A DNA stretch of 64,000 nucleotides from JAPOUP01 sp965221405 (GTDB lineage Bacteria; Pseudomonadota; Alphaproteobacteria; Rhodobacterales; Rhodobacteraceae). How positions within the stretch are numbered: position 1 is the stretch's first letter; each line of letters starts with the position of its first letter. This document shows, piece after piece, positions 9,345 to 18,612 of this stretch. The position numbers and the translations under genes are program-made. The notes below the pieces were generated by a model. It ran no database searches and was not told where the DNA came from. It was given only the letters and a program-made list of their open reading frames with translations. Where the stretch lies: assembly GCA_965221405.1 (NCBI GenBank), contig CBDCSE010000001.1, positions 248,001-312,000 of the forward strand. Direction: 5' to 3'.

Positions 9345-10246
9345 GGACCTAACGTTGATCGGCTGAGGCCTGCCGATATCGGCATTACTCAAATGAACAA
9401 GGTGACTGCTGTGTGGTGAGACAGACTATGTGGGGTGTATCGTGCGCCTCTGCCTTCGGAGCGCTGACGGCCTTGGAGCAAAGCACATACCATGTCGCCA
9501 CTCTGCATACTGGGTATCTTACAAACAATTCGCGGGCTGTCTTACGGATCCGCTTCAAGACGGCGATCGATTCGAACATCCCCTTCAACTCCGGTCGCAG
9601 TATCGATCCCGGCGATGCGAGATCGAGCGGCTGCTTCGCCTGTGGCGGCGCACGGGCGCAGATTCTGGCCTGCCTGTACGGGTCACGGAATGCAGCCGGG
9701 CAGTGGGCACGGACTGACGGCGGTGATGGCTACACATACACTCTCTCCGGCACGGAGAGAGCCAGGCTGGGCTGCTCGACGAACTGAACGGCTCGACGTC
9801 GCTCTGGCGGACAGGAAGGGGCAGCCTCTCTCCATGGGAAACCACATGACCTGCAACCTAACCCGCTGCCCCATCGGGGTGTTGGGCGACACCCTCGGCG
9901 GCAGGACTTTCCCACGCCACGGTGAACGTGTCGCTTGGGGGCCAGATCGGGTATCGGGGTGACTGGTTTGGGCCGGTTCCCCGTCAGAGGTGGCCGTCCG
10001 GACACCGGAACGGCTTCTTTCCGGGTCCGGAAGCGATTCGTTTTCCCGGTTTCCGCGTCGATGTGGCGGTTCACTGCCAAGAAAAACTGGCGGTGGGATG
10101 ACCCTGCCTCGGCGGGCCCCCTCCTTGAACTTCGAGACTTTCCAGGCTACTTCTGGAGCGATTGAGGCTTTTCATTCCACGTTGAACTGGATCGAGACAT
10201 GCGGCATCGCCATCTTGTTAATACGGAATCCGCCGCACGGTCGCCG
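9345..10246. other. gene-poor stretch with a possible ISAs1 fragment
   Basis: About 900 bases between znuA and the AbiEii-like pair. No frame gives a recognisable protein. An 18-base stretch at 9901-9918 is identical to 14946-14963 inside the ISAs1 remnant, and the following 100 bases look loosely similar. The right part may therefore be another decayed copy of the same element end. Confidence 0.3.
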
Positions 10247-10438
10247 ATGGCGATCGACGACATCATCGCGCGTGGATTATGGCAGGACTGGGCGATGCTT
10301 CGCCGGTGGTGCATCGAGGAGCCGTCCCTGCTGGGAGTCGTGGAGCGTGTCTGCGGTATGCATATCGGCGATCCTGGAGCGCAGCGTCACCACTTCTGGC
10401 ATGCTTACGCGCAGACGCATCGCAGTGCTTCATCCTGA
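10247..10438 (+). CDS. small protein upstream of AbiEii-like gene, candidate antitoxin
   Basis: A 63-residue frame beginning MAIDDIIARGLW and ending in an HHFWHAYAQTH segment. It overlaps the next gene by 38 bases in another frame, as tightly coupled toxin-antitoxin partners often do. The start at ATG 10247 is the first giving a plausible protein; an upstream ATG at 10199 adds 16 residues. I do not recognise the family, and the antitoxin role rests only on the neighbour. It could be a chance frame at the start of the nucleotidyltransferase gene. Confidence 0.42.
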   Translation: MAIDDIIARGLWQDWAMLRRWCIEEPSLLGVVERVCGMHIGDPGAQRHHFWHAYAQTHRSASS

Positions 10439-11174
10439 CTGGGAAAAGGTCGTGTCTGCCGCGGCACGCCTGCAGCGGTATTTCCCGGACGCGGTCTTGG
10501 TTGGTGGAACGGCAGCCAGTGTTCATTCCGGACATCGCTTCTCCCGCGACGCGGATCATGTGCTGACCGATCTACGGGAACGGTTCGACGAGGTTCTCGC
10601 GGACCTGGAGTCCGTCGCTGGCTGGAAGACCGCCCGTATCCGTCCGCCTGTTCTGATTCTCGGTTCACTTGACGGTATCGAGACCGGGGTCAGGCAGCTC
10701 ATGCGCAGCCGACCTCTGGAAACGGTCGAAATGTCGTGCCGCGGCGAAAGTGTCGTAGTTCCGACCCTAGCGGAGACGCTGCGGATCAAGGCGGTATTGA
10801 TTCTGAAGCGAAACGCCTTGCGCGACTACGTCGACTTCGTCGCCCTGAGTTCAGGTCTGGGACACGATGGAACGGTCGAGGCCATGGTGCCGTTTGATGA
10901 ACTGTATCCCCAGGAGAACGGCCAGTCCGCCGCGCAGCAGCTTTTGTCTCAGCTGGCCAACCCTCTTCCCGGAGACCTGGGAAAGGAGGGAACGCAGGTG
11001 TTCCGTGGTCTGGCCAAGGATCTGCGGGAGTGGAATGCGGTCCGTGACCGCTGCAGGTCCGTCGCTGTTGCGCTTTTTGATGGGCTCGCAGGACCGAAAG
11101 ATTCAGGCAAAGACGACTCGCGTCTGCCGGAACCGTCTTCGTTCGACGACCTGTCGGATCGCCTGAGGACGTGA
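10401..11174 (+). CDS. AbiEii/AbiGii-type nucleotidyltransferase (putative toxin)
   Basis: Putative NTP-transferase of the AbiEii superfamily, whose members act as toxins in type IV toxin-antitoxin and abortive-infection systems. The polymerase-beta-like core is readable: VLVGGTAASVHSGHR followed by SRDADHVL supplies the GG motif and the D-x-D metal site about 35-55 residues in. A conserved VPTLAETLRIKAVLIL and RDYVDFVAL segment follows. The 257-residue protein starts at ATG 10401, inside the preceding small frame. The longer open frame starting at 9990 has no domain sense upstream of this point. No AbiEi-type winged-helix partner was seen. Confidence 0.7.
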   Translation: MLTRRRIAVLHPDWEKVVSAAARLQRYFPDAVLVGGTAASVHSGHRFSRDADHVLTDLRERFDEVLADLESVAGWKTARIRPPVLILGSLDGIETGVRQLMRSRPLETVEMSCRGESVVVPTLAETLRIKAVLILKRNALRDYVDFVALSSGLGHDGTVEAMVPFDELYPQENGQSAAQQLLSQLANPLPGDLGKEGTQVFRGLAKDLREWNAVRDRCRSVAVALFDGLAGPKDSGKDDSRLPEPSSFDDLSDRLRT

Positions 11175-11882
11175 TGCGTTCCCGGGAAACTGTCCGAGCC
11201 CGCGGTTCGTGCCTTCGCCGCCATCTCCGGAACCACTCCCGGCTCGCGACATGTCCTACGGTTCCGGATCTTTTGCGATGGGCCGTGCGGCGCGTTTGGC
11301 CAACGTGTCCGACAATTCAGGATGGTGGATGCCGGCAAGGTTTCGTCCCGGCTGCATGGCCCTGAGTTCAAGGCTCAGGGTTTTCGTCGACGATGTCGCG
11401 CACATGTCCCCTGCGGGAAACGCAAAGGCATCCTGGTGCGGCAGGGAAAATCCGGGTTCCCGAAGCCAGTGCGGCTCGGATCCTGAACGGTGCGCAGACG
11501 TGGCACTGACCTACCCACATGGGAATGGAGCTGTTCAGGTCCGGGCTGGCAGCCAGCATGGTCCGCAAACGTCCGATCTGGAAGGAGCCCGGTGCTTATA
11601 TTCCTCGTGGCCGACGCATCCCACGCCTTGACGCATGGCGCCAGACGTCGCTACGATCTGGCTGATCGTCTCTCCCGCCTACTGCGGGTGTCCGGGATCC
11701 CGTCAGTTCTTGTGGGATAGTGGGATCGGATGTCTCCGGGACTTTCCGGACTCCCGGTATCTGCCATATCCCGCAACCGTCCTGCGCCGGATCCAGCGCA
11801 CGCTCCAAAGGCAAGTCAAATGGCAAGAGAACTCGCCCCGTGAGCGTTTGAGCCGTGTATGGCTGGCAAATCGCGAGACACT
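11175..11882. other. intergenic stretch before tRNA-Ser, no gene recognised
   Basis: About 700 bases with many overlapping short frames on both strands and no recognisable domain. It lies on the 3' side of a minus-strand tRNA-Ser, a common integration position. I found no integrase or att-like duplication. Confidence 0.35.
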
Positions 11883-11972
11883 TGGCGGAGAGACAGGGAT
11901 TCGAACCCTGGGAACCCGTGAAGGCTCAACGGTTTTCGAGACCGCCCCGTTCGACCGCTCCGGCACCTCTCC
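11883..11972 (-). tRNA. tRNA-Ser (anticodon CGA)
   Basis: The minus strand gives a 90-base class II tRNA with encoded CCA. The acceptor arm GGAGAGG pairs with the 3' side CCTCTCC-type end read as TCTCTCC. The anticodon loop reads CTCGAAA with anticodon CGA, decoding UCG serine. A long variable arm precedes the T-arm, which contains GGTTCGAATCC. The long variable arm and the discriminator base are as expected for serine. Confidence 0.95.
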
Positions 11973-12059
11973 ATGATCGCTTCAGGAGCGGAATTTAGGG
12001 CATGTGGAAATCCGGCGCAACCTGATTCAAGGACAGTCAATTGCGAAGTCGAACCGTTC

Positions 12060-12420
12060 TGATAGGCGATAATTCCAGCCGATGCGTTATCCGCTAGCCC
12101 CGGCCACACGCCACCGAAGGTCGCGAGGTGGCGCAGGCCCCGTCTCGCCAGCCGACGGAAGCCGGGCAGTGGTGCCCGTCCATGAGCGCGTCCCGGAGCG
12201 AGCGCTCCCCAGGCGGCGTCGCGAGCCGGATCGGGAGAATTTCTCCGGAGGCTCCCGGAGGACCGGGCAGGAATCCACACGCCTGCGAACCGGCATGGCA
12301 CCAGCATCGCACACGCTGCGCGGAAATCCCGGCGGAAAGTCTGCGGCCCCGCGTTACGGCTTGCGCACGCGTGTGACGGAAGGACACCGGGTGTCAACGA
12401 AAATCGACCGGAATTAGCGC
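12060..12420 (-). pseudogene. DUF4338-type transposon remnant (short copy)
   Basis: Base sequence here is closely similar to 15507-15840: the same LRDALMD, LRHLATFGGVWPGLA and AQ(R)VR segments occur in both, spread over different frames. The piece corresponds to the N-terminal DUF4338 part of the element at 14.9-15.8 kb, without the transposase end. It ends at the shared stretch tgtcaacgaaaatcgaccgg near 12390-12410, which probably marks the outer end of the element. Frame changes make it non-functional. Confidence 0.5.
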
Positions 12421-12517
12421 GGGATGGTCTTGGGTGTGTTGTGGTGCTCCTTGCCTCTGCCGCACAGGGGCCCTACATTTTCCGGGATGCATTGCTGGTA
12501 ACGGAAGCACGAATGAG

Positions 12518-12955
12518 ATGACTGGGGAAATAAGGTACATTCGGTTCGAGATCTCCGTTTGGTATGACGAAAGAAAAGACTCCATCCAGTTGCGGAGTCC
12601 GGACAAGGACGTGAAGCTTGTCTCGACCGTGCGATCCGACCCTTCAGGGAAGCGCGGTCATCCCAACCTGTTCAACCAGTTGGCTGAAATTCTTCGGAAG
12701 CGCGGCAAACCGGCACCGGGGACGAATACAGACACAACCCACGCCTCAGGATTTGTCACACGCTGGTTCGGCACGAATTTTGATGCCGCACTTCGTGTCA
12801 GCCAAGAGTATTCCAGGGCAGATATCGACAAAATCGAGGTCAATGGCTGGCTGACCAACGATGCGATCAGGCAAACTTTGCATGACCGATTGAACGCAGG
12901 CGATCTCGATGCCTTCATCAACCAACTGAAAGCCATTCATCAGCTTGAACGATGA
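12518..12955 (+). CDS. hypothetical protein, 145 residues
   Basis: Begins at ATG 12518 (MTGEIRYIRFEISVWYDE) and reads through to TGA 12955. Predicted soluble, with a beta-rich N-terminal half including a DSIQLRSPDKDV segment, then a helical second half with GHPNLFNQLAEIL and LNAGDLDAFINQLKAI. I recall similar HxNLF-containing hypothetical proteins scattered in proteobacteria but cannot name a function. Codon use differs a little from the GC-rich neighbours, consistent with an accessory gene. Its stop overlaps a possible small downstream gene by ATGA. Confidence 0.62.
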   Translation: MTGEIRYIRFEISVWYDERKDSIQLRSPDKDVKLVSTVRSDPSGKRGHPNLFNQLAEILRKRGKPAPGTNTDTTHASGFVTRWFGTNFDAALRVSQEYSRADIDKIEVNGWLTNDAIRQTLHDRLNAGDLDAFINQLKAIHQLER

Positions 12956-13113
12956 CCCCCCACGCCGCCGCCTTCCACGAGCACAATAAGAAACGCCGCG
13001 CCACCACACCCGCTGGCCTGCGGGGCATGCTGGTCCCGACAGCCGCGCCGGGCAGCATTGGCAGGGACGTCGGGTACACCGCGGGACAGCGCATCCCCTT
13101 CGCACGACCGTAG
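12952..13113 (+). CDS. possible small gene translationally coupled to the upstream hypothetical gene
   Basis: A 53-codon frame starts at ATG 12952, overlapping the upstream stop as ATGA, and ends at TAG 13111-13113. The product is basic (HNKKRRATTP) and has no recognised domain. The exact start-stop overlap is the main support; length and composition alone would not be convincing. Confidence 0.28.
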   Translation: MTPHAAAFHEHNKKRRATTPAGLRGMLVPTAAPGSIGRDVGYTAGQRIPFARP

Positions 13114-13304
13114 TGAACTTCGAGTGCTGTCCTGCCCCTTGATCGTCACGCCGCCTTGCGCCAGACCCAAGGCGGTCTTGCATAACGAGCCGTGATGGGG
13201 AAGGCAATCCGACCCCCTCTGCCCCCGCGGACATTTTATGGTACAGTCCCGTCAGGACACGGAAGGGCAACCCTCCGACCTGCCGCCAGCCACGAAAGGC
13301 CAGC

Positions 13305-14873
13305 ATGACCCGTCAGTCTCTGCCCATCGGCATCCAGGACTTCACGACCATCCGGCGCGAGGGGTTTTACTATGTCGACAAGACGCCCCTCATCCGGCGG
13401 CTGGTGGACGAGGGGCGGCATTACTTCCTCTCCCGCCCTCGCCGTTTTGGCAAGAGTCTGCTGGTGGACACGATCAAGGCCCTCTTCGAGGGGCGGGAAG
13501 ACCTCTTCCGGGGCCTGGCCATCCGTGGCCACTGGGACTGGTCCGTGACCCATCCCGTGGTGCGGCTGAGCTTTGGCGGGAGGTACGGCACGCCAGAGGA
13601 CATCGAAGGCGATGTCATTGAGCAGCTGGAGGCCGTCGAGGATGACCATGGCCTCACGCCTGCGCACACATCCAGGACAGGCCCGCGCCGCCTGCGCAAC
13701 GTTTTGCGCCGTGCGCATCAAAAGACAGGGCACCCAGTGGTGATCCTCGTTGATGAGTACGACAAGCCGATTTTGGACGTATTGCATGACCCCGATCGGG
13801 CCCGGGCCAACCGCGACTATCTGCAGGGCTTCTACGGCACCATCAAGGACAGCGCGGCGCATGTCCGCTTTGTCCTTGTCACCGGCGTGAGCATGTTCTC
13901 CAGGGTCAGCCTGTTCTCAGGGTTGAACAACCTCAAGGACATCAGCCTCGATCCCCGCTTCGCCACACTCTGCGGCTACACCGATGCCGATCTCGATACG
14001 GTGTTCGCGCCCGAGCTGGACGGGTTGGACCGGGAGGCGATCCGCACCTGGTACAACGGCTACAGCTGGCGCGGCAAGGAGCGGCTCTACAATCCCTTCG
14101 ATGTGCTCCTGCTCTTCGATAACCGGACGTTCAAACCCTACTGGTTCCAGACTGGCTCCCCGACCTTCCTGTTCGACACACTAAAGGCCAAGTCGGTCAG
14201 CCCGCTGGACCTGGAGGGACGCCTGGCCGACGAGTCGCTGGTCTCAAAATTCGAAATCGACGCCATTGACGTTGAGGCTTTGTTGTTCCAGACGGGCTAT
14301 CTGACGATCATGGACGAGCAGAACGATGGCTTCGACACGCTCTATAAGCTGGACTATCCCAATCAGGAAGTGCAGATCAGTCTGAATCGGGGCTTGCTGC
14401 AGTATCTGGGCAAGACCGTTACGGAAGTGGCGGGCGAGGGACGTGACCTCTGTGCACTTCTGCAGGACAACGACTTCGTGCGGTTTGCGGACACACTCAA
14501 GGCCTACCTGGCCAGCATTCCCTACCAGTGGCACACCACGGGGGATCTGGCCCGCTATGAGGTTTGGTACGCCAGTCTCCTGCACATGTGTTTCCGGGCC
14601 ATCGGCGTTGATGTGCGCAGTGAGGCGGCCACCAGCCACGGGCGGGCCGACATGGTGGTCTCTCTCGGCGAGCAGGTCTTCATCCTCGAGTTCAAGATGG
14701 CGGACAGCACCGACAATGCCCAGACGGCGCTCGACGTCGCCTTCGCCCAGATGCGGGGGCGTGGGTATGCCGACACATACCGCGGCCAGCCTGTCCATCT
14801 CGTCGCCATCGCCTGCGGGCGCGACGCACGCAACCTGCTGGAGGTCCGGGCGGAGCCCGCAGACGGTCAGTGA
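13305..14873 (+). CDS. AAA-ATPase-like / PD-(D/E)XK nuclease family protein
   Basis: Matches the widespread two-domain family with an N-terminal AAA-ATPase-like domain and a C-terminal PD-(D/E)XK nuclease-like domain (PF09820 plus PF08011). Seen: the N-terminal LPIGIQDF and YVDKTPLIRRL signature, a P-loop-like SRPRRFGKSLL near residue 45, VDEYDKPI as the Walker B equivalent, and a C-terminal GRADMVVSL with ILEFKMA, the D...ExK nuclease core. At 522 residues it is full length and free of frameshifts, surrounded by IS debris. The biological role of the family is not firmly known; mobile or defence links are often suggested. Confidence 0.82.
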   Translation: MTRQSLPIGIQDFTTIRREGFYYVDKTPLIRRLVDEGRHYFLSRPRRFGKSLLVDTIKALFEGREDLFRGLAIRGHWDWSVTHPVVRLSFGGRYGTPEDIEGDVIEQLEAVEDDHGLTPAHTSRTGPRRLRNVLRRAHQKTGHPVVILVDEYDKPILDVLHDPDRARANRDYLQGFYGTIKDSAAHVRFVLVTGVSMFSRVSLFSGLNNLKDISLDPRFATLCGYTDADLDTVFAPELDGLDREAIRTWYNGYSWRGKERLYNPFDVLLLFDNRTFKPYWFQTGSPTFLFDTLKAKSVSPLDLEGRLADESLVSKFEIDAIDVEALLFQTGYLTIMDEQNDGFDTLYKLDYPNQEVQISLNRGLLQYLGKTVTEVAGEGRDLCALLQDNDFVRFADTLKAYLASIPYQWHTTGDLARYEVWYASLLHMCFRAIGVDVRSEAATSHGRADMVVSLGEQVFILEFKMADSTDNAQTALDVAFAQMRGRGYADTYRGQPVHLVAIACGRDARNLLEVRAEPADGQ

Positions 14874-15835
14874 CCCGGCCCATAGGCTTTCCAAGGGTTC
14901 TTGGCGGCGGCTTGCCACACGGCCATCCCCAATCTCCTCCTTGCCGCAGGACTTTCCCACGCCTTTCTTTCCGCCTGTCCTGTTTGCCTGAAGTGGCCGC
15001 CCGGCGGCGCTCCGGACGGATTCCGGCACTGTCCGGCGGCCATGGGCCGACGCGGGTTCCGTTTTCCGGCCCCGGGTGATTCGTTCTGGATGTCTGTTGG
15101 CTTTCCGGCAGTGCCGGGACGCGGCGGGCTCAGGGCCCTGATGGCCTGACCGCGGTCCAGCTGCATCCGCCGCCGGGTTTCGGCGGGGCTCCCGGCCCTG
15201 CGCCTGTTGGCGAAGATCGCCGCGGGTGCGATGTTGCCGGGGCAGGTGCGGTTCGCCGGGCCGTTGCCCGTGCGCGTCAGGCAGGCGTCCTCGCCGAGGA
15301 CGCGGTCCCTCTGGCGGTGGTTCATGTTCTTCACGCACCAGTGCGCGGTTCAGGGCGAGCGGCCTCTCCGGCGACGTGGGTGGCTTTCCCCGGCGGTTCC
15401 CGGTAGCGGGTGACGCGGGCGACCATCCCGAGCCGCTCGGATCGCCGCTCCGGCCGCCGACCCACCGTCGCGGGGGGCGCACCTGAGGCGCCGTTCCGCC
15501 ACGCCGCCAGCCCCGGCCACACGCCGCCGAAGGTCGCGAGGTGGCGCAGGCTCCGTCCTGCCAGCCGGCGCAGGCCGGGGCAGTGGTGGCGGTCCATCAG
15601 TGCGTCCCGGAGCGGGCGCTCCTCCGGCGTCGCGGGCCGGACCCCGGCCTCCGACAGCGGGAACCCCTCCGGAGGCTCCCGGAGGATCGGACAGGATTCC
15701 ATGCGCCTGCCAACCGGCATGCCGCCGGTATCGCACACGCTGCGCGGGAACGCCAACGGAAAGTTCCCGGCCCGCGCCCGCGGGCGTGCGACGGAAGGAC
15801 ATCCGGTGTCAACGAAAATCGACCGGATTTAGCGT
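14870..15835 (-). pseudogene. degenerate DUF4338-ISAs1 family transposase
   Basis: Minus-strand frames together read as an N-terminal DUF4338-like part (LRDALMDRHHC, LRHLATFGGVWPGL, about 15500-15700) and a C-terminal ISAs1-type end (GEDACLTRTGNGPANR, about 15250-15300) with frame changes between. The ISAs1 signature is normally FREDACRxRxGNGPEN near the C-terminus. No single frame spans more than about 400 codons of sense, so the element is dead. The right edge shares its terminal bases with the shorter copy at 12.1-12.4 kb. Confidence 0.55.
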
Positions 15836-15950
15836 GGGATGACCCTGAACCGTCCGGAGGACTTGTTGATCGTAACGGTGGCCGACAGTATACAAAATGG
15901 TGGCTCCAGCCATCAGCTTAACGATTCTGATCTACCAGGGAGTGCCGGTC

Positions 15951-17180
15951 ATGTCCGACAAGACCGTTCTGGTTATCGGAACATTCGATACGAAAAACGA
16001 CGAACTGGGCTTTGTTGCGGATGTCATCAGAGGGCAGGGCGGACGGGTCCTGACGATGGATGTGTCCGTCCTCGGGAATCCTTTGCGGGCCACCGATTAT
16101 TCCAAGCATGATGTAGCCGCGGAAGGGGGTAGCTCTATCGAGAACGCCATCGCCATGGGTGACGAAAATCGCGCCATGCAGATCATGGCAGCTGGTGCCG
16201 CGCGGCTCACCTCGAGGCTATATTCAGAGAGCCGGTTTGACGCGATGATTGTCCTGGGCGGCACGATGGGAACGGATCTGGCTCTTGACGTCTGTTCCGC
16301 CCTACCGCTCGGCGTTCCCAAATACATCGTATCGACCGTGTCCTTTTCCCCGCTCATTCCGGTCTGGCGTCTGGCGGCGGATACCCAGATGATCCTCTGG
16401 GCGGGAGGCCTTTATGGCCTGAATTCAATCTGCAGGACCTCACTCAGTCAGGCGGCCGGAGCCGTGCTCGGCTCGGCGCGGGCGGTGGTACGTCCCGAGC
16501 GGAAAAAACCCTTGATCGGAATGACTTCGCTTGGCGCGTCGGCGCTGAAATATATGGTGCCGCTGAAACCGGCACTTGAGGAACGTGGATACGAGGTGGC
16601 GGTCTTCCACGCAACTGGCATGGGCGGCCGCGCTTTCGAGAGCCTCGCCCGACAGGGCGCTTTTGCCTGTGCATTTGACTTCTGCACCCAGGAACTGGGT
16701 AATCATATCAATGGATCGATTATATCCGCCGGGCCGGATCGGCTAACCGGCGCGGGGTTGAACGGCACGCCGCAGATCGTCGCTCCCGGATGTTATGACC
16801 TGGTCGATATTGTTGGCTGGCATCCGCTTCCCGACAAATGGACCGGCCATTCCCGCCACGAACACAACCGGCTGCTCACCTCAGTCGTCCTGAACGGTGA
16901 GGAACGCCGTCGTGTCGCCCGCGCTCACACCGAACGGCTGGCCAGGGCGACGGGTCCCGTCGCGTTGCTCATGCCAATGCTGGGTCTTGGAGAATGGGAC
17001 CGCGACGGAGCCGACCTGCATGATAGGGCGGGACTTGAACTCTTCATATCGGAAATCGAGGCAACGGTGCCGGCGAATGTGGACTTGTATCGTATCGACG
17101 CACATATCAATGACGCGCTGTTTGCCACCACCGCACTCCGCGTCTTCGACGATTGGCGCGAGAGAGGTCTGATCACTTGA
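15951..17180 (+). CDS. UPF0261 / Tm-1-like ATP-binding protein
   Basis: Full-length member of UPF0261 (Tm-1-like). Typical features: TVLVIGTFDTKNDELGF at the N-terminus, VLGGTMGTDLAL, then GMTSLGASALKYM opening the second half. The start is ATG 15951 (MSDKTV), matching the family N-terminus; an upstream start at 15897 adds residues unlike the family. At 409 residues it is complete. In plants a related domain forms the ATP-binding half of the Tm-1 resistance protein; the bacterial function is unknown. It lies upstream of hpaF on the same strand, but a 480-base gap makes a shared transcript uncertain. Confidence 0.82.
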   Translation: MSDKTVLVIGTFDTKNDELGFVADVIRGQGGRVLTMDVSVLGNPLRATDYSKHDVAAEGGSSIENAIAMGDENRAMQIMAAGAARLTSRLYSESRFDAMIVLGGTMGTDLALDVCSALPLGVPKYIVSTVSFSPLIPVWRLAADTQMILWAGGLYGLNSICRTSLSQAAGAVLGSARAVVRPERKKPLIGMTSLGASALKYMVPLKPALEERGYEVAVFHATGMGGRAFESLARQGAFACAFDFCTQELGNHINGSIISAGPDRLTGAGLNGTPQIVAPGCYDLVDIVGWHPLPDKWTGHSRHEHNRLLTSVVLNGEERRRVARAHTERLARATGPVALLMPMLGLGEWDRDGADLHDRAGLELFISEIEATVPANVDLYRIDAHINDALFATTALRVFDDWRERGLIT

Positions 17181-17196
17181 GCTGGGAATCTGAAGC

Positions 17197-17367
17197 GTGA
17201 AACGACCGTATTCCGTCCGCAACGACCCAGATTCCGTTGGCTATCCCCATGGTTGGGTTGGCGTACCCATCGAAAGTCCGCTGAAATTGACACTCGATGA
17301 AGCTCGCCTATCGGAGCGGGATGCCTGTCATACCGGATCCGGTTCATGGAATTTCTTTCCGGCGTGA
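17197..17367 (+). CDS. short open frame after the UPF0261 gene, possible remnant
   Basis: A 56-codon frame from GTG 17197 to TGA 17367, containing a protein-like segment SVGYPHGWVGVPIESP and KLTLDEARLSE. No family recognised. It follows the UPF0261 stop by 16 bases and may be the leftover of a broken gene between it and hpaF. Could be chance. Confidence 0.22.
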   Translation: MKRPYSVRNDPDSVGYPHGWVGVPIESPLKLTLDEARLSERDACHTGSGSWNFFPA

Positions 17368-17659
17368 CGCGCATATGCGTTCTGTACGAGGGTCAGCGCT
17401 CGGATGATTTCGGTGGTAGGCTCCAGACCCGGTTCTCCGATCGGGTCCCGAAACGTCGCCCGTGGCCACCCAGTGACGCCCGCTCTGGACAATATATTCC
17501 TGAGAGGGATAGTTCTTCCAATGCGCGGGCCGGCGTGATCGGTCAGGGTCGGCAAGTCGGAAGTTGCGACGCCCCGCGCCCGGGTTTTTCCGCACCTCCA
17601 GATCAGGCTCGGGAGATGAACCCGGTTTAGATGTAAGTCACCTATATGCAGTGTAAGCC

Positions 17660-18049
17660 ATGCCGCATTTCCAGATCGAGTACTCGGCCAACCTTGAAGA
17701 AGTCGTCGATATGGGTGCGCTTTGTGAAGCGATACGCGCAGAAGCTGCGCGGATCGAGGTTTTTCCCATGCCGGGCATCCGTGTGCGCGCCACCCGCGCC
17801 CAGCACTATGCGGTCGCCGACGGCAGTCCCGCCCACGGGTTTATCGATATGTCGGTGCGCCTGCGCGCCGGTCGTGCGCAGGGCGCGAAGGAGCAGGCGA
17901 TCCAGCGCGTATTTATGGTGGTGAGGAAATTCGTTGAGCCCGCGATGGCGACCCATTCCATCGCGCTATCGGCCGAGATGCGGGATATCGATGCGGCGCT
18001 GTCGCCCAAGTTCGGAAATATCCGTGACCATCTGGAGGATCCGGGATGA
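17660..18049 (+). CDS. hpaF: 5-carboxymethyl-2-hydroxymuconate delta-isomerase HpaF
   Basis: Catalyses isomerisation of 5-carboxymethyl-2-hydroxymuconate in homoprotocatechuate degradation. Belongs to the tautomerase superfamily: the N-terminal proline after Met (MPHFQIEYS) is the expected catalytic base. The family-typical GFIDMSVRLRAGR and FVEPAMATHSIALSAEMRDID segments are present. The 129-residue length is normal. Its stop overlaps the start of a dead hpaE reading as ATGA, showing an original hpaF-hpaE operon order. hpaE, hpaD, hpaG and hpaH lie 4.4-9 kb downstream. Confidence 0.87.
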   Translation: MPHFQIEYSANLEEVVDMGALCEAIRAEAARIEVFPMPGIRVRATRAQHYAVADGSPAHGFIDMSVRLRAGRAQGAKEQAIQRVFMVVRKFVEPAMATHSIALSAEMRDIDAALSPKFGNIRDHLEDPG

Positions 18050-18320
18050 GCGTTCTCGGGAAAATCCAAGGAAGATCGAGGGCTATATGTCGTCGTTCCG
18101 TGACACGGGTATTCCCCCGACCGGGTCTCGGGACTGGACCTGGAAAGCACGGGGAGAAACTTCAGGTCCATGTCGCGTATCGACAGGAGCGTTATCTGTG
18201 ATGTGGCCCATGGTGCCACAGAGGATACCGAAGCCACCCGTGCGGGCGGCGTCGGCTTTGGACGCCTCTTGTTTCCACTTGTCAAGAAGCGACTGCATTG
18301 TCGTGACAGGACCGGACGCG
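18046..18320 (+). pseudogene. 5' remnant of an hpaE-type aldehyde dehydrogenase
   Basis: Begins with an ATG overlapping the hpaF stop. In one frame KIEGYMSSFRDTGI aligns with KLTGYLERFRASGI of the intact HpaE at 22.5 kb; after a frame shift, SRIDRSVICDVAHG aligns with SPVDERVICDVAQG of the same protein. Similarity fades after about 270 bases, and most of the roughly 1.5-kb gene is missing. It is the N-terminal remains of an earlier hpaE co-transcribed with hpaF. The intact hpaE in the window is a different, less identical copy. Confidence 0.66.
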
Positions 18321-18401
18321 GCTGTCTTTAGGTCTTCCGAAAGGACGATTGTTCGGCTATCCCGGCCTTGTTTTGGCTATGCGTGTTCCATGCCCGAGAG
18401 C

Positions 18402-18611
18402 CTAAACTGCTTTCCTGTCGCGTAGATCCAATACTCCCTGAGTTCCCTTTCGATACATCGGGTTACCTTCGATCAGCCGGACAATACTCTCTCGGTCATC
18501 GGCACGAACAATCCAGATTCCGCCCTCCGGAAATGCTTCTTCACTTTCCAAGCGTTGGTTCGAAGCCTCCGACTTCCAGTCGGATATTGCTTCAGCGAGA
18601 ACGGAACCGTG
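18402..18611 (-). pseudogene. C-terminal remnant resembling a YciI-like protein
   Basis: A minus-strand frame without a usable start reads about 65 residues and stops at TAG 18402. It includes SEEAFPEGGIWIVRADDRES, similar to the second half of YciI-like (YCII) domains, where a strand reading GGIxIVxADD precedes the last helix. The upstream side ends at the inverted repeat of the IS200-like element, which probably truncated it. Small YciI proteins are common in aromatic degradation clusters. The family call is tentative. Confidence 0.4.
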
Positions 18612-18612
18612 T

